Below, piece after piece: positions 21,395-30,249 of a stretch of 33,042 nt of DNA. Below the pieces are notes generated by a model that made no database searches, had not been told where the DNA came from, and saw only the letters and a list, made by a program, of their open reading frames with translations. The DNA comes from an uncultured bacterium (GTDB lineage: Bacteria; Patescibacteriota; Minisyncoccia; Phycocordibacterales; CAIZLB01). Each line of letters starts with the position of its first letter. The first letter of the stretch is position 1. Position numbers and translations under genes: made by a program. The DNA lies in assembly GCA_903952785.1 (NCBI GenBank), contig CAJBHC010000079.1, forward strand, positions 1 to 33,042, in the 5' to 3' direction.

Positions 21395-23320
21395 TTAATC
21401 AACACTACCACCGTTTGCTGCGTCATATTCATAGAGTGACTTATACTCCCAGTTTATTCCAGTGATGCTATTTATTGATTTACCTGTGAGTTGCGTTACG
21501 TTTTGGGCAACATCTATACCAGTAAGAGGTCTTCCATCAAGCCATTTATATGAATTGCTAGCAAATCTATAGTTTGGTATGTAAAAATCTATAATATTTC
21601 TTGGGCAGATATTGCGGTCGTCTCCTGAATCGTCGATTCTAACCAAAACATCAGGGCCCCCAGCAAAGTGGACTACAGCTGGAATTCCTCCATTTGTATA
21701 GCCCATTCCTCTAAGTAGGGTAATTATTTTTGAACAAACACCAACGGAAACACTTGGAATTAGCGGAAAGGCTGCATTTCTTCCTATTCCTCTGTAGCTG
21801 TTTGCATCCCAAATTTTACGCTCGACATTAAATGCAGTTTTAAACTCATACCCATACATTGTAGAGTGGCCGTTTGGCATTGGAATGTATATTGAGTTTG
21901 CTCCAATTTGTGGTGTGCTAAATCCTTGTGATGTTTCACCTGAATATCCCGCTGTTGAGCTCGGTACATTAATTGCTCCTGGTGTGCCGTAATAATTTCC
22001 CTCCGATGGTTGTGAATAATAATTCGGTACAGCTGAATAATAATCAGATGGTCTGGCTTGAGACGCCTCTTTTCCTGTCACATCCTCCAAAACCTTACTT
22101 AAGGCTATTTTAATAAGGTTGTTTACAATAGCATCAACCATTTGATCAAATTTTTGTGCAGAAACAATTCTATCTTTTGGGATATTGAGGGTTGAAGATA
22201 GGGAGTCTGCAATAAGTACGCCCGGTGTTACAGTGTCGCATGGATTTTTATCACTCTCTGGTTTGGTGTTGTCCTTACATTTCTTATAACTCAAAAAACC
22301 TCTGTTTATTGTTAGATCAAGTGTTGCTGTGTTGTTTTTTACATTAATTCTTCTACTTAACTCGTTTCCTGCGTTTATATATGAATAATAAACGTTATTT
22401 TGAGGTTTTATTAGGGCAATCCAATCTGTTGGCGTTGTAATGGTGTATTTTCCAGATTGCATTGCTACCTGTTGCATTTGACTCAAGGAACATGAGTTTC
22501 TTTGTGCATAGTTGCCTGAGTAGCTTCCTGCCAAGCCGGTTGCAATAACAATTCTAAATGGGGCACATACGTTTATACCTGTTGAGTTGTAAGCTAGTTC
22601 ATGTATGAAAGATGCCGCTTCTCTGTCTGCAAGTTGCTTAAAAAATTGTTCTGGGTTTCTAACGAAGGCTGGGTTTCCTTTAAATCCTGAGTTCGCCCAT
22701 TGAATTGTTGAATTAACAATATAATCTATAATTGTATTTACAATACACCACGCTATATCATCCCAGCTAACACCAATTTGAAAGCCTCCAACAAAAGTTC
22801 CTGTACGTGCTTTTGTTTCAGCCTCAATATTCCCTGCTACCCCAGTACCCACAAGTGTAGCGTGAACTTTAGTTGCCAGTTCAACGGCACCACCCAGTAC
22901 TGTTGTAACCTTACTGACAGCTGCGGATACAGAGCTAGTTAAAAGCTTTGATAACAATTGGCTAGCAACACAGCCACTTATGTTTTGTGCTGACCCATAT
23001 TGGTTTTGGGGAGTTATTGCACCAGTGTTACTCCTGTTCGCTGTTGCATTGCTTGGGCCGACATCATCAACGGGAAGGGCTTTTGGAATACCAGATGCCC
23101 CAGCTTGAATATTTAGATTTGCTGCGCTTACACTGTCGCCTATTGCTTGATCATTGGCATCATTAAATAATGCTGGTACAGGAGGAAGCACTTGTGGTCC
23201 ATCATCGTCTTGTTGAGCTTGTGCTGTTTTTGTGTAACCAAGGGTGCAAACCACCATCAATATAATCACAAAATACTTAAACGTGAGCTCGGTTTTTTGA
23301 TTTTTAGTATTTTTGTGCAT
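21395..23320 (-). CDS. Large secreted protein of the secretion cluster
   Basis: A 641-residue protein with an N-terminal signal peptide (YFVIILMVVCTLGYTKTAQAQ, cleavage likely after AQA). A Gly/Ser/Ala-rich region follows, then a hydrophobic segment around residues 190-215 (SWDDIAWCIVNTIIDYIVNSTIQWANSGFKGNPAFV) followed by FFKQLADREAASFIHEL. This DDIAWC...NSGF.GNPAF...F...ADREA pattern is one I associate with a CPR protein next to VirB4/PrgI clusters. The C-terminal part has several Cys and beta-rich segments (VCSKIITLLRGMGYTNG, GGPDVLVRIDDSGDDRNICP). No enzymatic motif is seen. It is likely an exported structural piece of the apparatus. Function unknown. Confidence 0.8.
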   Translation of the reverse strand: MHKNTKNQKTELTFKYFVIILMVVCTLGYTKTAQAQQDDDGPQVLPPVPALFNDANDQAIGDSVSAANLNIQAGASGIPKALPVDDVGPSNATANRSNTGAITPQNQYGSAQNISGCVASQLLSKLLTSSVSAAVSKVTTVLGGAVELATKVHATLVGTGVAGNIEAETKARTGTFVGGFQIGVSWDDIAWCIVNTIIDYIVNSTIQWANSGFKGNPAFVRNPEQFFKQLADREAASFIHELAYNSTGINVCAPFRIVIATGLAGSYSGNYAQRNSCSLSQMQQVAMQSGKYTITTPTDWIALIKPQNNVYYSYINAGNELSRRINVKNNTATLDLTINRGFLSYKKCKDNTKPESDKNPCDTVTPGVLIADSLSSTLNIPKDRIVSAQKFDQMVDAIVNNLIKIALSKVLEDVTGKEASQARPSDYYSAVPNYYSQPSEGNYYGTPGAINVPSSTAGYSGETSQGFSTPQIGANSIYIPMPNGHSTMYGYEFKTAFNVERKIWDANSYRGIGRNAAFPLIPSVSVGVCSKIITLLRGMGYTNGGIPAVVHFAGGPDVLVRIDDSGDDRNICPRNIIDFYIPNYRFASNSYKWLDGRPLTGIDVAQNVTQLTGKSINSITGINWEYKSLYEYDAANGGSVD

Positions 23321-23324
23321 TTTG

Positions 23325-23340
23325 ACGTATGTTAACGTAT
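23325..23340. repeat. ACGTAT direct repeat with 10-bp period
   Basis: ACGTAT occurs at 23325-23330 and 23335-23340, one helical turn apart, in the short gap just upstream of the large secreted protein gene. It could be a regulator site overlapping a weak -10 (TAACAT, 23334-23329). Confidence 0.3.
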
Positions 23341-23341
23341 A

Positions 23342-24190
23342 TTAATTTGAATTCCAGATCACTCCAATCTCATTATTACCAAATATTATATCATTGTTTT
23401 TAAAATATTTACTAATGTTTGCAAACATTTGATCATTATCCGCGATGGCGTCTTTAGAAGACTTGACTCCAAGAAGTGATTTTACAGGATCTTTGCTTTG
23501 TATATCTATTAATCTGAAAGAATCTGCAATTATTTGGTAATTGTTAACAATAGCAAGGTGGGAACTTGATACTTGTGGAGGAACCTTTATTTTTATAAGT
23601 TCTTTGCTAACATTTTCATATATTGTAGCTATTTCTAACAAACTATTTGAATATTTCTGTTGATTATCCGCAATAATCTTCATGTTTCTTATGTAAATCT
23701 CTGCAAAATTGTTTCCATAGAGCCTAATTTCAGCGTTATCAGAGTTTGTCGTAAAGATAATGCTGTTTATTCCGTACTTTGATCTTGGCAGATCACCTGC
23801 TGAAATTTGGCCCAATGCATTTTGGGCGATATCAGAAACGTTAAGGTCGCTATTCCCCGCCTCTTGATTAACATAGTCAGAATAGACCTGCTTGGCCATT
23901 CTTGCAGTCGCATTATCATTCTCTGTAATTGTGAAAGGGTCCTCTTCTGTCCCAACTTCATCAATTTGCTCTGAACTATCTATTGCAGATAGAATCTTTG
24001 TTACAGTTTCATCTTCTTTGTCCCCTGTTATATTAAAAAGTCTGGCCGATTGTCTTTGATTGGCCAAATCCTGTTGGTTTTTTATATCGGCAATTTTATA
24101 AGAAACAACTCCAGCAATAATGGAGATGCAAATTGCTCCAAGTATTAAAACTTTATTATGAGAATTTTTACTAGAACTTGAATTTTTCAC
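23342..24190 (-). CDS. Membrane-anchored protein upstream of the cluster
   Basis: A 282-residue protein with one N-terminal membrane segment (VLILGAICISIIAGVVSYKI, about residues 14-33) and a mostly helical remainder outside the membrane. The start is GTG at 24190, 2 nt after the ksgA stop, so the gene may share the ksgA transcript. Segments such as GDLPRSKYGINSIIFTTNSDN and the helical DNQQKYSNSLLEIATIYENV are seen. No named family is recognised. It is the first gene of the block running down to the VirB2-like gene, and the large secreted protein follows 21 bp on. Confidence 0.72.
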   Translation of the reverse strand: MKNSSSSKNSHNKVLILGAICISIIAGVVSYKIADIKNQQDLANQRQSARLFNITGDKEDETVTKILSAIDSSEQIDEVGTEEDPFTITENDNATARMAKQVYSDYVNQEAGNSDLNVSDIAQNALGQISAGDLPRSKYGINSIIFTTNSDNAEIRLYGNNFAEIYIRNMKIIADNQQKYSNSLLEIATIYENVSKELIKIKVPPQVSSSHLAIVNNYQIIADSFRLIDIQSKDPVKSLLGVKSSKDAIADNDQMFANISKYFKNNDIIFGNNEIGVIWNSN

Positions 24191-24192
24191 AG

Positions 24193-25074
24193 TTAAAGTA
24201 TATCAATAGATGACAATTTTTTCCACTCTTCAAATGTCAATGTTTCTGCCCTAGCGTCCTGTCTTATTTCACACAAGCTTAATATCTTATCAGGTTCAGT
24301 AAATATTCCCTCTTCTTTTAAATTTCCTTTTAACAACTTTCTTTTGTGAGCAAACCCAGCGTGTAATATATCAAAAAATATTTTCTCTTTTGCTTCGCTG
24401 TCGTCAAAGTTCTTCTTAGATATTTTATCAATCAATAATATTGCGGAGTCTACTTTTGGCGATGGAACAAACGCCCCTTTTGGAACCCTATCAATAATTC
24501 TTGGTGTGCCAATTGCTTTAACTGCAATTGATAAAATACTTTCTCTTTTATCTCTTGAAACAATTCTCTCCGCTACCTCTTTTTGGACTAGCACAACCGC
24601 TTTTTCTGGAAATAAATTTCCTCCAATAATATTTCTTATAATAGCTCCTGTAATATAATACGGAATGTTTGCAATCAAACTATAGCCACCCTTCTTAAAC
24701 CCAAGGGATTTTAAATCAACTTTTAAAATATCGCTGTGTAATATTTCAATTTTTCCAGAGTTAATTTCCTGAGCAAACTTTTCTTGAAGTATCGGAATTA
24801 GTCTATCGTCCATTTCTATTAGAATAATTTTCTTAGCAGGAGTCTTGGCAAGTTTTTCAGTAAGTGAGCCCATTCCAGGGCCAATTTCAAGGACTATTTT
24901 GTTATTTAAATCCCCAGCACCCTCAATAATTTGGTTCAGAGCCTTTTGTGATTTTAAAAAGTTTTGCCCAAGAGATTTTTTTGCAAACACAGAGTCTTTT
25001 TCTCTGACACCTCCGTCCGTGTCCTTTATAAATTCCTCAGAATTTTTTCTGTCTTTTAAATTGTTTTTTCTCAT
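24193..25074 (-). CDS. ksgA: 16S rRNA dimethyladenosine transferase (KsgA/RsmA)
   Basis: About 293 residues, the methylase that dimethylates the two adjacent adenines near the 3' end of 16S rRNA. The S-adenosylmethionine-binding motif VLEIGPGMGSLT and the catalytic NIPYYIT motif are visible, as are FVPSPKVDSAI and the C-terminal HAGFAHKRKLLKGNL. The family motif KKSLGQNFLKS lies early. A start at 25152 would overlap the uvrD gene and add 26 residues of unrelated sequence, so I take the ATG at 25074 (MRKNNLKDRK). A TATAAA (25090-25085) lies 10 nt ahead. The gene follows uvrD by 19 bp. Confidence 0.95.
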   Translation of the reverse strand: MRKNNLKDRKNSEEFIKDTDGGVREKDSVFAKKSLGQNFLKSQKALNQIIEGAGDLNNKIVLEIGPGMGSLTEKLAKTPAKKIILIEMDDRLIPILQEKFAQEINSGKIEILHSDILKVDLKSLGFKKGGYSLIANIPYYITGAIIRNIIGGNLFPEKAVVLVQKEVAERIVSRDKRESILSIAVKAIGTPRIIDRVPKGAFVPSPKVDSAILLIDKISKKNFDDSEAKEKIFFDILHAGFAHKRKLLKGNLKEEGIFTEPDKILSLCEIRQDARAETLTFEEWKKLSSIDIL

Positions 25075-25093
25075 TTTATTTATCTTTATATAT

Positions 25094-27127
25094 TTAAAAA
25101 TCAATAAATATTGATTTGATTCCACTAACAACCTCTTCCTCGTCTCTGTCAATTAGCTCGTCGCTAATATCTGCAATAAATTCTGATGGTAAATTAATTT
25201 GTTTGCTTCCAAAAATAGTTCTCATGTTAGCGTAAGATAAATATAATTTCTTGCGGGCACGCGTTATTGCAACATAAAACAATCTTCTTTCTTCTTCGCT
25301 ATCTTCTCCTGATTTTGATTCATTCGAGCGTCCACTCGGAAATAAATCTTGTTCAAGTCCTGTTATAAAAACATAATCAAATTCCAGTCCTTTTGATGCA
25401 TGAACTGTCATAAGTTTAACACCCTCTCCATTGTTCTTTGCTGTTTTTTCATTCAATGAATCTTGATCGCTCGCCAGTACCGCATCCTCAATTAATTTTT
25501 CAATTCCCTCTTGCCCTGGTAAATCATCAAATCTAGTTGCGAGTGTAACCAACTCGCGGACGTTCCCAACCCTATCTTCTTCCTTGTCATTTTCTGCCTT
25601 AAGCGCAGATTCAATTCCAGTTTTTTCTATAATATATTTGATGGCTGTTGAGGGTCTTTGTGTCTCTATTTGATTTTTAATATCAGCAAGGAGTTTGTAA
25701 AATGCATCAACCTTTATTTTTGTTCCAGACGGCAAATCTCCCGTTTGCCTCGCCATAATCTTAAGTAGTGTAACTTTCCCAATTCCTCTAACTGGCGTGT
25801 TGATAATTCTTTTAATATCCGCTAAAGATTCAGGGTTGAGGGCGGCTCTAGCATAAGAAATAACATCTTTAACTTCCCGTCTTTCAAAAAAGCGAGTTCC
25901 CAAAAGCTGGTATTGTATACCCTTTCGCAAAAAAGCCTCTTCAAGGGCGCGAGACTGTGAGTTTGTCCTGTATAAGACAGCTATGCTTTCAGGTTTGATG
26001 TCTGTATCACCCTTTCCATTACCCTCCTTAATTAAGTCCCGTGCTGTATTTGCAACATGATTTGCCTCATCATTTTCATCATATGCATTATAAAGAGTAA
26101 TTAATTCCCCATCCTCATTGTTTGTAAATAGGTTTTTTTCCTTTCTAAAGATATTTTTTTTAATTATTTCATTGGCCGCTGAAAGTATTGTTTTTGTTGA
26201 TCTATAGTTTTCCTCAAGTAAAATTACTTTAGCCTCTGGATAATCTTCCTCAAACTTCATAATGTTCTTTATGTTAGCCCCACGCCAACTATAAATTGCC
26301 TGATCTATGTCTCCGACAACAGCAATGTTGTGTTCTGGTCCAACCAGTAGGCGTGCTAATTCATATTGTATGCCGTTCGTGTCTTGATACTCATCAATGT
26401 GTATATATTTGAATCTGTTTTGATATTGTGCCCTAATCTCAGGTTTACTTTTTAGCAGTACTGCGGTTTTGTAAAGAAGATCATCAAAATCTAGTGCTTT
26501 TTCATTAAATAAAGCTTCCGCATATTTCCTCCATACCGCTACAACTATGGCTCCAAAGTGATCCTCCCCATTCACGGCCTCATATTCTCCAAGTGAAGAA
26601 AAATTACTCTTTTCCCTTGAAATTATGGACATTATTTTATTTGGCTCTACTAATTTAATATCATACCCCAGTGAATTTATAGCTTCTTTTATTGCTTGTT
26701 TTGAATCACTCTTGTCATAAATTGTAAAATGTCTAGGGATTCCAATTGCTAGACCTGATTCTTTTAAAATATTTACACAAAGTGAGTGAAACGTTGAAAG
26801 AAATGGTTTTGAGAAATTATGAATTGGTAAATTCATTTCCCTACTATCTTTCAATAGATGTTCAACTCTCTCTCTCATCTCCTTTGCTGCTTTGTTTGTA
26901 AAGGTAATTGCCAGGATTGACTCAGGGGCCACACCATTTTCTATCAGATTTAAAATTCTGTGTGTAACGGTCTTGGTCTTTCCCGCCCCCGCCCCAGCAA
27001 GAATAAGCAAGGGACCATTTAGTGTTAAAACGGCTTCCTTTTGCTTTGAATTTAGCCCAGAAAGTGCCTTTGATTTAGGTTGTGATTCGGCCTTTGGTTG
27101 GCCGATAGAATTTTCTTGTGCGTGCAT
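25094..27127 (-). CDS. UvrD/PcrA-type superfamily 1 DNA helicase
   Basis: A DNA-unwinding ATPase of about 677 residues from the ATG at 27127 (MHAQENS). The ATG at 27160 would add 11 residues but would place the extended -10 (TGATATACT, 27140-27135, 7 nt before 27127) within the gene. Motifs in order: Q-motif LNSKQKEAV, Walker A AGAGAGKTKT, Ia TFTNKAAKEM, II YIHIDEYQDT, III VVGDIDQAIYSWRG, IV ILLEENYRSTKTI, V MTVHASKGLEFDYVFI, VI RLFYVAITRARKKLYLSYA. It lacks the C-terminal tail of Escherichia coli UvrD, as is common in small genomes. It likely acts in nucleotide excision repair or replication restart. Confidence 0.94.
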   Translation of the reverse strand: MHAQENSIGQPKAESQPKSKALSGLNSKQKEAVLTLNGPLLILAGAGAGKTKTVTHRILNLIENGVAPESILAITFTNKAAKEMRERVEHLLKDSREMNLPIHNFSKPFLSTFHSLCVNILKESGLAIGIPRHFTIYDKSDSKQAIKEAINSLGYDIKLVEPNKIMSIISREKSNFSSLGEYEAVNGEDHFGAIVVAVWRKYAEALFNEKALDFDDLLYKTAVLLKSKPEIRAQYQNRFKYIHIDEYQDTNGIQYELARLLVGPEHNIAVVGDIDQAIYSWRGANIKNIMKFEEDYPEAKVILLEENYRSTKTILSAANEIIKKNIFRKEKNLFTNNEDGELITLYNAYDENDEANHVANTARDLIKEGNGKGDTDIKPESIAVLYRTNSQSRALEEAFLRKGIQYQLLGTRFFERREVKDVISYARAALNPESLADIKRIINTPVRGIGKVTLLKIMARQTGDLPSGTKIKVDAFYKLLADIKNQIETQRPSTAIKYIIEKTGIESALKAENDKEEDRVGNVRELVTLATRFDDLPGQEGIEKLIEDAVLASDQDSLNEKTAKNNGEGVKLMTVHASKGLEFDYVFITGLEQDLFPSGRSNESKSGEDSEEERRLFYVAITRARKKLYLSYANMRTIFGSKQINLPSEFIADISDELIDRDEEEVVSGIKSIFIDF

Positions 27128-27465
27128 ATTTTTTAGTATATCACGATTGTTGTTAGGCACCGAAAAATGCTAAAAAGTCGCCGATTTGACCTATTTTTAC
27201 TACTGTGTTGGCCTTAATAATTTCTTAATAACTTTGTTGACTTTAGTACAAATAATCTCTACCATATATATTATACAGTTTATTCGGATGGGTATAAGCT
27301 TGTTTTAAGCCATATCCTCTAAAGAAAGTCCTATCAAATTAACTCAAAGTTATTTTAATAACCCCTCAAGACCTCGGTCCTAAAGACAGATTTACAGAAA
27401 TTCCGCATTTAAAACAAGGACGAGCGACAAATCAGGCCACAAAGATAATAACAGTCCTAACTGTT
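27128..27465. other. Long gap before the LysM-M23 gene
   Basis: The gap holds the uvrD promoter region at its left end and a TTGACT (27237-27242) plus a TATTAT/TATACA cluster (27269-27277), a possible promoter for the LysM-M23 gene. A short frame MGISLF (27288-27308) and two small hairpins (GCTT/AAGC near 27298-27311, GTTAT/ATAAC at 27349-27362) follow. The reading frame of the M23 gene is open from 27343 onward with no ATG, GTG or TTG before 27466. I recognise no known riboswitch. Confidence 0.5.
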
Positions 27466-28518
27466 TTGGCCATAATTATATACCCATTTTATGTAAAAGC
27501 GGGTGTTTTAGATGTCTTTGGTTGGGTGAAATCTGGCTTTAGTTCAGCCTCTGCCGTTCACTCTGTTGCTCAAAATAAAGTTCTTTCTGCGAGTACTGTT
27601 GCTGTTGCTGAAGAAATACTTTCATCCCCTGAGCGAACAATTATTAATATGCCACTGTCAGAATCCGTGAACAGTCCAGAACCAAAAGAAAATCCAATGG
27701 CCTCAAATCAGGCTCTGGTTGATGGTTCAGCGTTTACAAACGAAAACAACGCGTTGGACGGTTCTTTTGATGACAACAACGAGAACTCCTCTGATCAGAT
27801 TAGTTTGTATACAGTTAGAAAAGGAGACACGGTTCCTTTGATTGCAAAAATGTTTGGAGTAACATCAAATACTATTTATTGGGCAAATGATTTAAAGTTC
27901 GGATCTCCAATAAAACCAGATCAAGTAATTGTTATTTTACCGATCACGGGTATTAAATATACTGTTAAAAAAGGCGACCATATAAATGATTTGGCAAAAA
28001 AGTTTAAGGCGGACGCTAATGAAATTGTTAGTTTTAACGATATTGATACAAATGAAGGCTTGACTGTCGGTCAAGAGATAATAATTCCAAACGCTGATCC
28101 TGAACCGACGGTTTCTAAATCATCAACTGTCGCAAAATCAAAAAACTCCTTAAAAAATATCGCAAAAAGCATTACTGGATATTTTAAGCGACCCGTTGCT
28201 GGAGGAAGAAAGTCGCAGGGAATTCATGGGCACAATGGAATAGATATTGCAGCCCCACTTGGGACGCCAATTTTTGCTGCTGCTAATGGTGTTGTCTTGA
28301 TTAGCAAGGGTTCTGGTTGGAATGGTGGGTATGGAGAGATGATTGTTATTAAGCATGCTAATGGAACACAGACCTTGTATGGGCACTTGAGTGCAACACT
28401 GGTTAGCGCTGGCGAGCGTGTTACCAAAGGGCAGCAAATTGGTAAGATGGGAAGTACGGGGCGTTCAACAGGGGTGCATCTGCACTTTGAAGTTCGTGGA
28501 GGTAAAAATCCGTTCTAA
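27466..28518 (+). CDS. LysM-domain M23 family peptidase
   Basis: A cell wall hydrolase. From the TTG at 27466 it has 350 residues, but the true N-terminus is probably further upstream (see findings). The hydrophobic helix around the start is the membrane anchor or signal segment. After a Ser/Asn-rich linker come two LysM domains (YTVRKGDTVPLIAKMFGVTSNTI... and YTVKKGDHINDLAKKFKADANEI...) that bind peptidoglycan. Next is an M23 metallopeptidase domain with HGHNGIDIAAPLGTPIFAAANG and VHLHFEVRGG, which contains the zinc ligands (H, D and HxH). Such enzymes cut peptide bridges or act as activators or adaptors. The gene is convergent with comM, 13 bp away, without a terminator between them. Confidence 0.93.
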   Translation: MAIIIYPFYVKAGVLDVFGWVKSGFSSASAVHSVAQNKVLSASTVAVAEEILSSPERTIINMPLSESVNSPEPKENPMASNQALVDGSAFTNENNALDGSFDDNNENSSDQISLYTVRKGDTVPLIAKMFGVTSNTIYWANDLKFGSPIKPDQVIVILPITGIKYTVKKGDHINDLAKKFKADANEIVSFNDIDTNEGLTVGQEIIIPNADPEPTVSKSSTVAKSKNSLKNIAKSITGYFKRPVAGGRKSQGIHGHNGIDIAAPLGTPIFAAANGVVLISKGSGWNGGYGEMIVIKHANGTQTLYGHLSATLVSAGERVTKGQQIGKMGSTGRSTGVHLHFEVRGGKNPF

Positions 28519-28531
28519 TTCTGGCCCTGGT

Positions 28532-30175
28532 CTACACAAGTAAATTGTTCTTATAAGACAAGGCTTCCATGATATGTTTGTTTTCTATGTTGACCCTTAC
28601 TTCAATTATCTTTTCTGTTGGGACATCCATAATTTTGCTGTTACTTTGAATGTTTTCAATTAGGCATATTGTTTCAGAAATCTCTTTAATGTGTTTTATA
28701 GCCCTCATTGAGAAAAGCCTTTTTTCTGATTCTTTGTGTAGTAGTTCTAAAACTAAATTGTCCCATATAAAATCAGAGCATGACTTTATATCATTAAATT
28801 TTCTTATAATTTCATACATTTCCATACCACCCATTGGTTTTAGGTCTGGTTTGGTACTGGAATTATTCACAAAACATCTCTTTTCATAAGGTAGAACTAT
28901 TGAGATGTGAAATCTCTCCAAAAATGGCTCTGAAATCTTTTGTTTATAGAGATTTATTTTACTGCCGATACAAGCACACTCTTTCTGTGGTACCCCTCTT
29001 TTTCCACAGGGGCACAAATTCATCGCACCAATACAGATGGTTTCACACGGCAATGTAATTGTCTCATTAGATCTATTTATTTGAATAGTTTTTTCCTCTA
29101 GAGGTTGTCTTAGTGCTTCTAATATGTTTTTATTGAATTCAGGAAGTTCATCTAGAAAAAGTATTCCCTTGTGGGCCTTTGTTATTTCTCCAGCCGTGAT
29201 TGGTGTTCCACCACCCACAATCGCTGAATAACTGCTTGTGTGGTGTGGGGCTCTAAAGGGTCTTTCCATTCGTCCGTGAATAGAAAGTATTTCCAGATAT
29301 TCACTTGGGTGTGGTTCTGGAAGAAGTTGGTGTGCACTTTTTGCTAACATTGTTTTTCCAATACCAGGCGGACCAGACATAACCATGTTGTACTTTCCAC
29401 ATATTGATATAAGTATGGCCCTTTTGGCTTTTTCTTGACCAATTATTTTGTCTATTTCAAAATATGTCTTAATAGGTCTTGTGCATTGATTGATATGTTC
29501 ATTCTCAATATTATAATTATCATCCATATTACAACTGTCATCTCTGATAATATTATTGCTCACTGCAATGTTTGGTTTTTGCGGTATAAACTCTTTTTGA
29601 TCACTGTTTAAAAAAACAGTTAAATCTCTCAGGCTTTTAATGCCGTGAATTCTTATGTTGGGGGGACAAATTTGTTTTATTAAATTAACATGGTCATCTT
29701 TAAAGTTACTGTATAAATTAACAACATTTTCAGTATTGTCGTTCATAATGATGTGACCGGCTACACTGGCTGTGTCTTTTAAAATACAATTAACAACTGA
29801 AGCTAAAGAATCATTTGGCTTTATTGATCCATCTAAGCCAAGTTCGCCAATGAAGATTGAGGTTTCTAGTGTTTGCTGTTTAATCACCCCTGTTGCCGAA
29901 AGGTACGCTAGGGCGATTGGTAAATCAAGTAAGACACCTTCCTTTTTTATCCCCGCGGGCACAAGTGAAACTGTTATCTTGTGATTTTTGGTTTTAGGAG
30001 AACTGAATCCACTGTTTTTGATGGCGGACACTATTCGCTCCCTTGATTCTACTATGCATTTATCTGCGAGACCCACAATCAAAAAATTAAAAAGCCCACC
30101 TGATAAATCTAGTTCAACATCTATATTCTGACAAAATATTCCATCTTTAGTAATTCCCTTGCAAGATATATACAA
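28532..30175 (-). CDS. ComM/YifB family Mg-chelatase-like ATPase
   Basis: A 547-residue AAA+ ATPase. The N-terminal domain (residues 1-200) shows the ChlI-like pattern FLIVGLADKCIVESRERIVSAIKNSGF and VSLVPAGIKKEGVLLDLPIALAYL. The ATPase domain has Walker A GPPGIGKT, Walker B LFLDELPEF and the Cys motif CPCGKRG...CAC. ComM promotes branch migration during natural transformation in some bacteria, while YifB's role in others is unclear. Together with the PilB-like gene, it fits a DNA-uptake theme, although that is an inference. The gene reads opposite to the peptidase. A short A-rich gap (30176-30249) separates it from dksA. Confidence 0.92.
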   Translation of the reverse strand: MYISCKGITKDGIFCQNIDVELDLSGGLFNFLIVGLADKCIVESRERIVSAIKNSGFSSPKTKNHKITVSLVPAGIKKEGVLLDLPIALAYLSATGVIKQQTLETSIFIGELGLDGSIKPNDSLASVVNCILKDTASVAGHIIMNDNTENVVNLYSNFKDDHVNLIKQICPPNIRIHGIKSLRDLTVFLNSDQKEFIPQKPNIAVSNNIIRDDSCNMDDNYNIENEHINQCTRPIKTYFEIDKIIGQEKAKRAILISICGKYNMVMSGPPGIGKTMLAKSAHQLLPEPHPSEYLEILSIHGRMERPFRAPHHTSSYSAIVGGGTPITAGEITKAHKGILFLDELPEFNKNILEALRQPLEEKTIQINRSNETITLPCETICIGAMNLCPCGKRGVPQKECACIGSKINLYKQKISEPFLERFHISIVLPYEKRCFVNNSSTKPDLKPMGGMEMYEIIRKFNDIKSCSDFIWDNLVLELLHKESEKRLFSMRAIKHIKEISETICLIENIQSNSKIMDVPTEKIIEVRVNIENKHIMEALSYKNNLLV

Positions 30176-30249
30176 TTTATTTATTAGACCAAGTCAAAAA
30201 TACCGATCGATAATTCGAAAAAAGAATATTGTTTAAAACAATGGCGTGA

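Noticed and set aside
25075..25152. Longer KsgA start at 25152
   Set aside because: It overlaps the uvrD coding end and adds residues unlike the family. The ATG at 25074 fits better.
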